A stretch of 64,000 bases of DNA, taken from the NCBI GenBank assembly GCA_009684525.1, contig WKKR01000001.1, positions 310,001-374,000 of the forward strand, given 5' to 3'. The stretch comes from Geobacter sp. GTDB taxonomy: Bacteria > Desulfobacterota > Desulfuromonadia > Geobacterales > DSM-12255. Below are positions 15,630 to 24,071 of the stretch, one piece after another (the stretch's first letter is position 1; each line of letters starts with the position of its first letter). The position numbers and the translations under genes are program-made. The notes beneath the pieces were generated by a model, which was given only the letters and a program-made list of their open reading frames with translations, was not told the DNA's origin and searched no databases.

Positions 15630-17159
15630 CTATTCTCCTGCGGGTATGACGCCAAGGAGGTTCATGTCCTTTTCAGTCAGTCCGACTGCCCGTAGTTTAT
15701 AGCGGTTGCCGCGGAGCGATTCAAGGGCATTGAGTCCCATGCCGCCGAGTATTTCTTTCATTTCGTGTCCCCAGGCCCGGACCAGGTTGACCAGTTTCTC
15801 GGCACCGATTTCTGGATTGAGACGTTTGGCAAGGTACGGGTTGTTGGTGGTGATCCCCCAGGGGCATTTGCCGGTGTAGCAGCGCTGGCAGAGGGTGCAG
15901 CCTAGGGCGAGCAGCGTCGACGTTCCCAGGTTGATGGCATCGGCACCCATGGCGATGGCCTTGATGGCGTCTCCCGAGTTACGAACACCGCCGCCGACGA
16001 CGATGGAGACCTGGTTTCTGATCCCTTCGTCCCTCAGGCGGGTATCGACCGCTGCAAGAGCGAGTTCCATCGGTATCCCCACATTGTCACGGATGACCTG
16101 CGGCGCTGCGCCGGTACCCCCACGGAAACCGTCGATGGTGATGATATCCGCGCCGGCTCGCGCGATACCTGATGCAATGGCAGCCACGTGGTGGACGGCT
16201 GCAATCTTCACCGATACAGGTTTTTCGTAGTTGGTCGCTTCCTTGAGTGCGTAAATCAGCTGGCGCAGGTCCTCGATGGAGTAGATGTCGTGATGCGGTG
16301 CTGGTGAGATGGCGTCGGAACCGAGGGGGATCATCCTGGTCTCGGAGATGTCGGAATTGACCTTTTCTCCGGGCAGGTGGCCGCCGATGCCCGGTTTCGC
16401 ACCCTGACCGACCTTGATCTCGATGGCGACCCCGGCGTTCAGGTATTGTTCACTGACGCCGAACCGGCCGGAAGCAACCTGGACAATGACGTTCTTGCCG
16501 TATTTGTACAGGTCCTTATGCAGTCCACCTTCACCGGTGTTGTAAAGGGTGCCGAGTTCCTGTGCTGCAGCAGCCATGGCCCGGTGGGCATTGAGGTTGA
16601 GGGCGCCGTAACTCATGGCGGAGAAGATGAAAGGGTATTCCAGTTTCAGCTGCGGTGACAATGTGGTTGCCAGTTTGGGCTTGTTGGTTTTCTTGTCGCG
16701 CACAACCTCGATGGAGTGCGGTTTTCTGCCCAGGTAGGTACGGAGTTCCATCGGCTCACGGAGCGGATCGATGGAAGGGTTGGTCACCTGGGAGGCGTCG
16801 AGGAGCAGATGGTCCCAGTAGATGGGGTATTTCGCCGGATTACCCATGGCGGCCAGCAGGATGCCGCCGGTATCGGCCTGGGCATAGAGGTTCCGGATGT
16901 GGGCTGATGACCATGAGGCGTTTGCCTTGAAGCTCTCCTCGTTCGTCTTTATGGTGATGGCGCCGGTAGGGCAGAGCGCCGAACAGCGACGGCAGCCGAT
17001 ACAGAGGCCGCTATCCTCGGTCAGGCAATCAGCTTCCGGGATGTAGCGATGCACCTCATAGGCACACTGACGTTCACAGACCTTGCAGCGAATGCAGAGA
17101 GGGTCCTTGCGATCGACGATGAATTCATTAAAGGATTCGTTGACGGTTTTGTAAAGCAC
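15630..17159 (-). CDS. Glutamate synthase FMN-domain subunit with N-terminal ferredoxin clusters
   Basis: The central catalytic subunit, 509 aa: transfers the amide-derived ammonia to 2-oxoglutarate. N-terminal Cys groups CIRCKVCERQC and CIGCRRCSALCP bind two [4Fe-4S] clusters. The FMN-binding barrel follows, with SAMSYGALNLNAHRAMAAAA, GEGGLHKDLYKYG, VKIAAVHHVAAIASG and IDGFRGGTGAAPQVIRDN. The [3Fe-4S] motif CTLCQRCYTGKCPWGI comes near the end. This is the archaeal-type split GltB layout. The GTG start at 17159 has GGAGG 9 bases upstream. It is the first gene of the operon, behind a good sigma-70 promoter. Confidence 0.92.
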   Translation of the reverse strand: MLYKTVNESFNEFIVDRKDPLCIRCKVCERQCAYEVHRYIPEADCLTEDSGLCIGCRRCSALCPTGAITIKTNEESFKANASWSSAHIRNLYAQADTGGILLAAMGNPAKYPIYWDHLLLDASQVTNPSIDPLREPMELRTYLGRKPHSIEVVRDKKTNKPKLATTLSPQLKLEYPFIFSAMSYGALNLNAHRAMAAAAQELGTLYNTGEGGLHKDLYKYGKNVIVQVASGRFGVSEQYLNAGVAIEIKVGQGAKPGIGGHLPGEKVNSDISETRMIPLGSDAISPAPHHDIYSIEDLRQLIYALKEATNYEKPVSVKIAAVHHVAAIASGIARAGADIITIDGFRGGTGAAPQVIRDNVGIPMELALAAVDTRLRDEGIRNQVSIVVGGGVRNSGDAIKAIAMGADAINLGTSTLLALGCTLCQRCYTGKCPWGITTNNPYLAKRLNPEIGAEKLVNLVRAWGHEMKEILGGMGLNALESLRGNRYKLRAVGLTEKDMNLLGVIPAGE

Positions 17160-17300
17160 CTGTCATACCTCCATGGGGAGCGGATGCCAAGAAGTCAGCA
17201 CGTGAGATCTGCACTGCGACGGGTAAGTTGCTATTTACATGCCAGAATCTGAGGAGTGTGATGATAAGTGGTAACTGACTGTAATTGCGGGATTGTATAT

Positions 17301-17329
17301 ATTGTGAATCGGGGTGTGCGCGTTGTCAA
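17301..17329 (-). promoter_or_regulatory. Sigma-70 promoter of the split glutamate synthase operon
   Basis: On the minus strand: consensus -35 TTGACA (17329-17324), 17-base spacer, -10 CACAAT (17306-17301). It predicts a leader of about 135 bases before the GTG at 17159, long enough for post-initiation control, though I can name no element there. Just beyond it (about 17345-17396) is a low-complexity GT-rich stretch. Confidence 0.6.
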
Positions 17330-17398
17330 GGCATGAATGCCAAGCGGCAGTGTGAGTGTGTGAGTATGTAATGTAGTCTGGTGAGTAGGTGTAGTGTT

Positions 17399-18430
17399 TC
17401 AGGGTTGGCGGGAGGGGAGCCGCTCCAGATATTTTTTCAGACCCTGGTCAAAGATGCGTTGCACTTCAGCCTTGGTCGGATGGAGATAGTAGCTGGTGTA
17501 GGCGAAGACCAGGAGTATGAACAGGGCCACCAGAACAACAATGCCGATTCGCCGACGTACGGGATGGATGCCGTGACGAAATTCTGCCGATATCTCATTC
17601 CGGAAACGGCTCAATGCTGGCATTTCCTCGGCAATCTGCCGTATTTGCTGCTGCTGGATACGCTGGATGTAGCTGATGAGGGTGTCCCGGTCGCGTTCGT
17701 CGATGCAGGTGAATTTGAATGCCGTGGCATAGCCTTGCGTACCGTCTTGTGTAAGCGTCGGATCAGCGTAGAGCACCTTGCCGGCTACCTCGATGAGGCG
17801 GGGAGGTGTTCCGGGGATGTAGAGTTCCAGCAAGGCATAACTATCTGGTAGCAGCCTTTCGCAAAGGCAGGTCCGAAGGCCACCGCCACTGATGTTGGCG
17901 GCAACCGGCGGTTCATATTCAAGGGGTATTGGCGCATGTGACGCACCGGGTAATGACTCATCCGGTTCGCCCTGGTAGATGAAACTCGCAGGTTGAATCC
18001 TGCTCCGCTCCAGGTTCTCCATCCGTTCAATCCATTGCCGACGGACGGTTTTTTCATCCCAGCCGGGAATGTTCAGATAACGGAGAGGAAGATAGGTGTC
18101 GATGCGGAAAAATTCGCGCAGTTCCTCGAATATGACATTCCCGACCAGGCGGACCAGAAGGTATCTGCTGTCGGTTCCGCTTACCAGCAGAGAACGACAG
18201 CGGAAACCGCTTCCTTTGCTCCCGGAACGGAGTTCGAGCATGTCGCCCGTGGCAATGGTTACCTTATCTGAAAGCCGGTCATCGTCCAGTTCCAATTCAA
18301 GGAGATCACGGGTGAGACCGGTGACAAAAGCTTTCAACTCGGGATGACTGCCATCCGCACTGAGCAGAGTCGCCCTTACAAGCTGTTGCTGCGTGAAGTG
18401 TCGCTGGTATTCGAGTAATGCTTCGGTCAT
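17399..18430 (-). CDS. PilZ-domain protein with C-terminal membrane helix
   Basis: 343 residues. The N-terminal ~100 residues resemble a YcgR-type flagellar-brake/PilZN beta domain. PilZ follows, with the c-di-GMP-binding REFFR (about 105-109, RxxxR) and NISGGGLR (D/N-x-S-x-x-G) near residue 185. A single transmembrane helix, IGIVVLVALFILLVFAYTSYY, lies near 300-320, followed by a short tail. It is therefore a likely membrane-bound c-di-GMP receptor. It lies 22 bases after the DUF1858 gene and is probably co-transcribed with it. The effector output is unknown. Confidence 0.8.
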   Translation of the reverse strand: MTEALLEYQRHFTQQQLVRATLLSADGSHPELKAFVTGLTRDLLELELDDDRLSDKVTIATGDMLELRSGSKGSGFRCRSLLVSGTDSRYLLVRLVGNVIFEELREFFRIDTYLPLRYLNIPGWDEKTVRRQWIERMENLERSRIQPASFIYQGEPDESLPGASHAPIPLEYEPPVAANISGGGLRTCLCERLLPDSYALLELYIPGTPPRLIEVAGKVLYADPTLTQDGTQGYATAFKFTCIDERDRDTLISYIQRIQQQQIRQIAEEMPALSRFRNEISAEFRHGIHPVRRRIGIVVLVALFILLVFAYTSYYLHPTKAEVQRIFDQGLKKYLERLPSRQP

Positions 18431-18452
18431 GGGATTCCGGGAGGGCTCTGGT

Positions 18453-18653
18453 TCATCCGTTGGGGGAGCAAACCCGGTTCAGTTCAGCCAAGAGCTCGTC
18501 AACGCCGATTTTATGGACGCCGGCACCATGTTCCACCGATTCGAGATCGGCGATCTGGCATTCATGGCAATCGAGTCCGTACTTGGTAAAGATCTTGATG
18601 GATTCGGGATAGGTTCGAAGAATCATGCCGATGGTCATCTCTTTGGTGATCAT
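18453..18653 (-). CDS. DUF1858 small protein
   Basis: 66 residues with the DUF1858 signature: MTIGMILRTYPESIKIFTKYGLDCHECQIADLESVE. Members resemble the N-terminal part of ScdA/YtfE-like proteins and carry a Cys pair (here C-H-E-C) that may bind metal or act in redox. A second DUF1858 protein lies at 47922. It starts just after the terminator that ends the aminotransferase gene, and probably leads the PilZ gene. Confidence 0.88.
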   Translation of the reverse strand: MITKEMTIGMILRTYPESIKIFTKYGLDCHECQIADLESVEHGAGVHKIGVDELLAELNRVCSPNG

Positions 18654-18665
18654 GGCTGCTCCTGA

Positions 18666-18698
18666 AAAAAGGCGAGGAGATATTTCCCTCGCCTTTTT
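18666..18698. terminator. Bidirectional-looking terminator between aminotransferase and DUF1858 genes
   Basis: Stem GGCGAGG (18671-18677) / CCTCGCC (18687-18693), with A-run on the left and T-run on the right. Read on the minus strand it ends transcripts from the upstream aminotransferase operon. Confidence 0.8.
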
Positions 18699-18788
18699 GG
18701 GTGTTTGCCGGTTCGAGGTTTCGTTAATTGAGGTTTTTGCTGGCTTCTTCGACTCGGTCCATACCAGTTAAATTGTTTATCAAGATGA

Positions 18789-20093
18789 TCAGGCCAGATC
18801 CTGTACCCCTTGGTAGATGATATCGAACAGTTCGGCGATATCCTTTTCCTCAATGCAGGAGAAGGCTATCCGCAGGTCGGTCTTGCCGATGGAGATGCCG
18901 CCGACGCCGTACTTGTCGAGGATGTGGATCCGCAACTTCTCGGCATCGACAGTTTTCAGCTTGAGGCACATGAAATAGCCGGAGTTGAACGGGTAGTAGG
19001 CCCAGGCGGAATCGTACTTGCCGCTGTTGAGGACTTCCTTCACCTTAAGGGCGCGGCCTTTCAGCACCTGGAACTTCTCTTCCTTCTGTTCAAGGAATTT
19101 CGGGGAGCGGAGCGCCTCGATGGCGAAGGTCTGGGAGGGATGGGGGCAGTTGGAGATCCGCGCGCGGATGATCCCCATGGCCTTCTTCTCCAGGGCGGTC
19201 ATGACCCGGGCGTTCTCGAAGCTATTGCCGTCGGCGAAGGTGATGAAGCCGGTCCTGAAGCCCCAGACGAACTCCTCCTTGGTGGCGCCGTCGAGCTTGA
19301 CCGCCAGGATGCGGGGGTGGAGGTTGGCGAGCTTGCCGAAGAGCGACTCCTTCATGCTATCCTCGTAGAAAAGCCCGAAGTAGGCGTCGTCGGTGACGGC
19401 GACGATGTTGCAGCCGCCCTCGGCAACTTCCTTGATGGCGGCAACGATGGCGTCACCCTCGGCGACGGTCGGGGTGTAGCCGCTCGGGTTGTTGGGGAAG
19501 TTCAGGATGACGATTGCTTTCCCCTTTTCCTCGGCGCTGTTCTTTAGCTCGGCCTTGAAGGCGTCTACGTCATAGCCGCCGGCCACGGTAAAGGTCGGGA
19601 ATTTCCGCATGACGGCGCCGGAGCAGGTGCCGAAGGTGAGGTTGTAGTTCCCCCAGAGCATGTCCGGCAGGATTACATGGTCGCCGTTGTCGACGAACAT
19701 ATCGGCAACGATGGAGAGGCCGTGGGTGAGGGCGTTGGTGACGATTGGGTTGCTGAAGTGTTTCCCCTGCTGGCTCGGGTTCTCCCGCAGCTGCTTCTCC
19801 CGCCACAACGCCCGCAGTTCAGGCTTGCCGGCCGGCGGCGCATAGGGGTAGATGTCTTTCGGGTCAAATTCGGAGAGCTTGTCCTGGATGCACTGGAGGT
19901 ACATCGGGCCGCCATTTTCGGTGGCGATGCCTATGGTGGCGTTGAATTTGTGGGCTTTTTCCTTTGCTTCTGCCGACTGGGTCAGTATTCCCTTGGGGAA
20001 GAAAAGGTTCTTTCCCAGGTCGGACAGCATTTCCAATGCATATGGGTTGCTTTGGCTGAGCATTTCGTTGAGTTCGACGGCTAACGGATTCAT
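18789..20093 (-). CDS. PLP-dependent class I/II aminotransferase
   Basis: 434 residues, cytosolic fold-type I aminotransferase. Motifs: FPNNPSGYTPT, AVTDDAYFGLFYED, and the PLP-lysine segment KLDGATKEEFVWGFRTGF. The substrate-carboxylate Arg is probably in DLRIAFSCIEE. It resembles aspartate/aromatic aminotransferases in general layout; the substrate cannot be fixed. It follows coaD on the minus strand with touching ends (20093) and ends before a terminator. Confidence 0.88.
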   Translation of the reverse strand: MNPLAVELNEMLSQSNPYALEMLSDLGKNLFFPKGILTQSAEAKEKAHKFNATIGIATENGGPMYLQCIQDKLSEFDPKDIYPYAPPAGKPELRALWREKQLRENPSQQGKHFSNPIVTNALTHGLSIVADMFVDNGDHVILPDMLWGNYNLTFGTCSGAVMRKFPTFTVAGGYDVDAFKAELKNSAEEKGKAIVILNFPNNPSGYTPTVAEGDAIVAAIKEVAEGGCNIVAVTDDAYFGLFYEDSMKESLFGKLANLHPRILAVKLDGATKEEFVWGFRTGFITFADGNSFENARVMTALEKKAMGIIRARISNCPHPSQTFAIEALRSPKFLEQKEEKFQVLKGRALKVKEVLNSGKYDSAWAYYPFNSGYFMCLKLKTVDAEKLRIHILDKYGVGGISIGKTDLRIAFSCIEEKDIAELFDIIYQGVQDLA

Positions 20094-20602
20094 TAGGGTC
20101 TCCTTGTTTTGTGTGCATATGATGAAAACTTGTTTGCAAGCGCTTGTTTGACGAGCGGCGGCACCAGTCCGTCCACAGGGCCGTTCAGGGAACTCACCTC
20201 CTTGACGATGGATGAGGAGAGGTAGCTGAACGGTACCGACGTCATCATGAACAGGGTTTCGATCTCCTGGGAGATGCTCCGGTTCATCTGGGCTATCTGG
20301 AATTCGTACTCGAAATCAGACACGGCCCGTAGCCCCCTGATGATGACGGTGGCGTGCTGAGAAAGGACGTAGTCTATCAGAAGGCCGCCGAAGGTGTCAA
20401 CTTTTGCCCGGGGATTGTCCTCAAGGACAAGGCTGATGAGTTCAACCCGCTCCTCAATCGTGAAAAGGGAATTTTTGCTGGAATTGCTGGCCACAGCAAC
20501 GATTACACTGTCGAAGATGCGAAGTCCTCGGTTGATAATATCCAGATGGCCATAGGTGATGGGATCAAAGGAGCCTGGATAAACGGCTATTTTCCTGGGC
20601 AT
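20093..20602 (-). CDS. coaD: Phosphopantetheine adenylyltransferase
   Basis: Transfers AMP from ATP to 4'-phosphopantetheine in CoA synthesis. 169 residues with [23 protein letters not shown] (the TxGH nucleotidyltransferase motif), [22 protein letters not shown] and [11 protein letters not shown] (the SS motif). This is standard family length. It sits 9 bases after rsmD, a common rsmD-coaD pairing in bacteria. Confidence 0.96.
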   Translation of the reverse strand: MPRKIAVYPGSFDPITYGHLDIINRGLRIFDSVIVAVASNSSKNSLFTIEERVELISLVLEDNPRAKVDTFGGLLIDYVLSQHATVIIRGLRAVSDFEYEFQIAQMNRSISQEIETLFMMTSVPFSYLSSSIVKEVSSLNGPVDGLVPPLVKQALANKFSSYAHKTRRP

Positions 20603-20611
20603 GCTTGAACC

Positions 20612-21175
20612 TCAATGCGAATTGGTGAAGAATGTGAGCGCCGTGTCACCATAAATGCGATGATCAAATTGGCGCAACAGTCCGACATATTCGGGCAATA
20701 GTTCTTGGGCAGTGGTTTCGATCACTACGAGAGCCTGTTCGAACAGGATTTCATGTGCTGAAACCTGGTTGAGCAGTTCTGCCGCAATCCCCTGACCATA
20801 TGGAGGATCGGCAAGGACAAGGTGAAATCTGCGCCCCTGCTCGCTGAGGCGAGAAACCGCGATGCGAGCGTCGGAAATAATTATTTCGGACCTATCTGAA
20901 AATCCCGTTGCCAGAAGGTTCTTTTTTGTCAACTCTGCAGAGCTGCGGTGATTGTCGACAAAGACGGCTTCGTCGGCTCCTCTGCTCAGAGCCTCGATTC
21001 CCAGATTTCCAGTACCGGAGCAGAGATCCAGAACCCGCGAACCTAGCAAATTCCCGCGAAGTGAAACAATAATACTGAAAAGCGCCTCTTTGATACGGTC
21101 CGAGGTTGGTCTCACGCGTCGATCGTGCGGTGCAAGCAGGCGGCGACCGCGAGCCGTGCCGCTGATGACTCTCAT
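20612..21175 (-). CDS. rsmD: 16S rRNA guanine-N2 methyltransferase RsmD
   Basis: 187-residue SAM methyltransferase that modifies G966 of 16S rRNA. Motifs: MRVISGTARGRRL, RPTSDRIKEALFSII, VLDLCSGTGNLGIEALSRGA (SAM site) and the catalytic LADPPYGQG (DPPY). The start overlaps the stop of the aldolase-like gene by 4 bases, so translation is coupled. Confidence 0.95.
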   Translation of the reverse strand: MRVISGTARGRRLLAPHDRRVRPTSDRIKEALFSIIVSLRGNLLGSRVLDLCSGTGNLGIEALSRGADEAVFVDNHRSSAELTKKNLLATGFSDRSEIIISDARIAVSRLSEQGRRFHLVLADPPYGQGIAAELLNQVSAHEILFEQALVVIETTAQELLPEYVGLLRQFDHRIYGDTALTFFTNSH

Positions 21176-22257
21176 CTGCGTTTTCCCAAGGAGGCCGCCA
21201 GCTTGGAGGCACTACCCTGGGCATGGAATGCTTTGAGGAATTCACGCGCTTCCCGGTATGCCATTTCCTGGATCAGCTGGATATTTTCCTGCGGAATTGC
21301 ATCGATCTCCGCTTTGAAGACGGCGGTCGCATATTTGATGTCGCGACCGTTTTCCTTTGACCATGTGCGCATGGCATCCATGAGCTCTACAGGCAATCCT
21401 GCATGGGCAACATTCTGCCAGAGGGTGCCGATGTTCCCCTTACGGATGCCGAAGTCGGCAAGGCGACCGACGATACGGAGCGGTGTGCCGGTGATGCCAT
21501 GTTGGACCAGGCCTGCAAGACCGAATTCGCGCGCCAGGGCGAATATCTCGCCGGTCCGTTCCAGATCGATGCTGACAATCTGGCCGTCCAGGTAGTTTCC
21601 GCTTTTGGAGCCATTATCGATCGCCAGCAGATGGGGCCGTATCCCCTTTCCCACCAGGCTGGAGAGGAAATCGCGTGCCTCTGCCACTTCGGTGAGGGTG
21701 GAGTTGCTTCCCACGGTGGAAACTTCACCCAGTTCCACCTCAAGTCCGAAATTCTTCTCGGTGATCGGTCTGGCAAGATGCTGGATGATGGAGATGTTGT
21801 CGCTCAGGGGATTGAATGACGCATCGAGAGCATAGGACGTGAACCCGGCGGCAAGCTGTGCTTCGATGAGCTGCTGCGCTGCCTGCAGCTCATCTGCAGA
21901 CGTGTCTCTGATGGTGACGTGGTCAGCGTGGATGATGAACGGTTTAGTAAAGCCGCATGCCTCGGCATATGACAGGACCGTTGTGCTGAAACTTTCGGGA
22001 GTCTGCCCGGTGTAGCCGCCGTCAATCCCTCCTTCGGTTCTGGTGAGTTCGAAGGCGACAACGGCGTCGAGTTCTTGTGCGGCACGCATGATGCCGGGGA
22101 TGACATGAGAGATGCGGGGGTTGGCTGCCATGACGATCATCCGCTCATGGCACAGACCGAGGAATACATCCTGTCCGGACAACAGGCAGACAGTGTTTTC
22201 AGTGCCCAACCGGTCACGGACAACGGATGGAACGAAGTCGAGGAGTTGTTTCGGCAT
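21172..22257 (-). CDS. Class II aldolase-like protein (FBP/tagatose-bisphosphate aldolase family)
   Basis: 361 residues with class II aldolase features: IIHADHVTIRDT (a metal-ligand His), GFTSYALDASFNPLSDN, LEVELGEVSTVGSN (Glu motif), HLLAIDNGSKSGNY and VQHGITGTPL (His and the GxSGxP-like loop). It deviates from standard fructose-bisphosphate aldolase (for example no canonical HLDHG). It may act on another sugar phosphate or be a divergent gluconeogenic aldolase. It heads a translationally coupled group with rsmD and coaD. Confidence 0.7.
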   Translation of the reverse strand: MPKQLLDFVPSVVRDRLGTENTVCLLSGQDVFLGLCHERMIVMAANPRISHVIPGIMRAAQELDAVVAFELTRTEGGIDGGYTGQTPESFSTTVLSYAEACGFTKPFIIHADHVTIRDTSADELQAAQQLIEAQLAAGFTSYALDASFNPLSDNISIIQHLARPITEKNFGLEVELGEVSTVGSNSTLTEVAEARDFLSSLVGKGIRPHLLAIDNGSKSGNYLDGQIVSIDLERTGEIFALAREFGLAGLVQHGITGTPLRIVGRLADFGIRKGNIGTLWQNVAHAGLPVELMDAMRTWSKENGRDIKYATAVFKAEIDAIPQENIQLIQEMAYREAREFLKAFHAQGSASKLAASLGKRR

Positions 22258-22424
22258 TGATGCTTCCCTATCTATTTATAGGCTGAGGAAAGATTCATTA
22301 ATTTATCACGAGCCGTTATGACCGTCAAGACGTATCCGAATCGGCGCTGTACTGGGTGACGCGGGATTCCCGTTCTGGGGTCAGGAAGCCGTGGCGTTTT
22401 CAATGATGTTTCCGCATGATCGGT

Positions 22425-23576
22425 CTATACCCGCTCGTATGGCTCGAAAAGCCGTTTAAACTCATCCAGTGCAAAGCGGTCGGTCATGCCGGCAATATAA
22501 TCGCAGATCACCCGCTCCCTGCCCATATGATCCATCTTCCTGACATGCTTCTTCGGCAGCAGGGTAGGGTGTTTTGCGTAGGTGTCAAAGAGCATGCTGA
22601 GGTATCGCTCGGCCTTGACCCGCATCCGTTCGACCTTGTAGTGACGGTAGAGGTTCTCGTAGAGAAAACGCTTGAGCTGTCTGTTTTTCTCGGAAAGGGC
22701 GGGACTCAAGGTCACCACCTGGCGGTTGACCCGGCGCAGGTCATCGATGGATGAAATGGAGTATTCATGCAGGTTGTGCATGGTGGTCGAGGTCAGGTCG
22801 GTGATGAAGTAGCCGATCAGGGCGCTGATGGTCTGGCATTTGATGCGGTCTTCGTCGATGTCCGGATAGCGGGCGCTGACAGTCTCATACATTTCCTGCC
22901 AGAGATCGACGTGGCGAAGCTGCTTCAGGGTCAGATACCCGGATTTCAGGCCGTCATCGATGTCGTGGTTGTTGTAGGCGATCTCGTCGGCAAAATTGAT
23001 CAATTGCGCTTCAAGGGTCGGCACGATGCCGGGCATGAAATCATCGATGATACCGGCAGGCCGGTCGTAGGGGGATGAATGCTTGATGATCCCCTCGCGC
23101 ACCTCCCACGACAGGTTGAGCCCATTGAACCCCGGATACCGTTCTTCCAGTTCGTCGATGACACGTAGCGACTGCAGGTTGTGCTCGAAACCGCCATGTG
23201 TTTCCATGAGACGGTTCAGCACCTCCTCGCCGGTATGGCCGAACGGGGTGTGACCCAGGTCATGAGCCAGAGCGAGCGCTTCGGTCAATTCTTCGTTGAG
23301 CCGCAGCCGTCTCGCGATCGCCTTGCCGATCTGGGCAACTTCCAGTGAATGGGTCAGGCGGGTACGGTAGTAGTCACCCTCATGGTTGACAAAGACCTGG
23401 GTCTTGTATTCAAGTCGTCTGAAGGCGGCACAGTGGATGATCCGGTCCCGGTCGCGTTCGAAGGCGGGTCTGCTGTCCCGGAGCTCTTCCGGGTATTTGC
23501 GGCCACGCGACAGGGCGCTGCAGGATGCATACGGTGCCAGGTCCGGCCGTTCCATGGAAGCTTCGCGGTTGACCAC
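22425..23576 (-). CDS. dGTP triphosphohydrolase-like HD protein
   Basis: 383 residues, deoxyguanosinetriphosphate triphosphohydrolase-like, type 2-length. HD-domain motifs: YYRTRLTHSLEVAQIG (first His), LALAHDLGHTPFGHTG (HD pair) and FADEIAYNNHDIDDGL. I chose GTG at 23576 because GGGAGG lies 8 bases upstream; a much longer in-frame extension would overlap the YhbY gene and lacks similarity. Such enzymes hydrolyse dNTPs and help regulate pools. The 22258-22424 gap downstream holds nothing that I can name. Confidence 0.9.
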   Translation of the reverse strand: MVNREASMERPDLAPYASCSALSRGRKYPEELRDSRPAFERDRDRIIHCAAFRRLEYKTQVFVNHEGDYYRTRLTHSLEVAQIGKAIARRLRLNEELTEALALAHDLGHTPFGHTGEEVLNRLMETHGGFEHNLQSLRVIDELEERYPGFNGLNLSWEVREGIIKHSSPYDRPAGIIDDFMPGIVPTLEAQLINFADEIAYNNHDIDDGLKSGYLTLKQLRHVDLWQEMYETVSARYPDIDEDRIKCQTISALIGYFITDLTSTTMHNLHEYSISSIDDLRRVNRQVVTLSPALSEKNRQLKRFLYENLYRHYKVERMRVKAERYLSMLFDTYAKHPTLLPKKHVRKMDHMGRERVICDYIAGMTDRFALDEFKRLFEPYERV

Positions 23577-23598
23577 AGTCGTTACCTCCCTCGTTACC

Positions 23599-23907
23599 TC
23601 AGCGTGTCGGTTTTCCGGGGGCTGGTAAAACGATTTTCGGCTCCCGTGACGCGCGATAGAGGAGGACTGTTCTGCCGAGCAGTTGGGCAATCTCTGCCCG
23701 GCAGGCTTCGGCAAGGAGATCCGCAACTTCGTGACGGTCCATAAGGCAACTTTCCAGCAGCTTCACCTTGATCAGCTCATGTGCATCCAGGGCAGCGTCG
23801 GTTTCCGAGGTAACTGCTTCACTGACCTCTCCCTTGCCGATAGTGATGACGGGTTTGAGACTGTGCCCGAGTGCACGCAGATAGCGTTTCTGTTTTCCGG
23901 TCAGCAT
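23599..23907 (-). CDS. yhbY: YhbY-family CRM-domain RNA-binding protein
   Basis: 102 residues from ATG 23907 (MLTGKQKRYLRALGHSLKPVI). CRM-domain features: GKQKRYLRALGH, ITIGKGEVSEAV with the G-x-x-G loop, and ELIKVKLLESC. Members associate with pre-50S ribosomal particles. An upstream in-frame extension to 23970 has no family similarity. It sits 22 bases before the dGTPase-like gene and diverges from lepA. Confidence 0.9.
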   Translation of the reverse strand: MLTGKQKRYLRALGHSLKPVITIGKGEVSEAVTSETDAALDAHELIKVKLLESCLMDRHEVADLLAEACRAEIAQLLGRTVLLYRASREPKIVLPAPGKPTR

Positions 23908-24007
23908 GTGCGGTACCTGTTTCCATATAGTTCTTTCATCGCGCAGACCATACCACGGACAGAGCGGCATGGCAACGATTTCGACCGATCTGTCGCAGAG
24001 AAATCCC

Positions 24008-24037
24008 TTTACAATAACTTCATGATTGGGCTATTCT
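24008..24037 (+). promoter_or_regulatory. Possible promoter for lepA-lepB
   Basis: TTTACA (24008-24013), 18-base spacer, TATTCT (24032-24037), giving a short leader before the lepA ATG at 24072. The match to sigma-70 consensus is moderate. Confidence 0.4.
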
Positions 24038-24071
24038 TCACCGGTTATACAACTCTTCTTGCAAGGTATCC

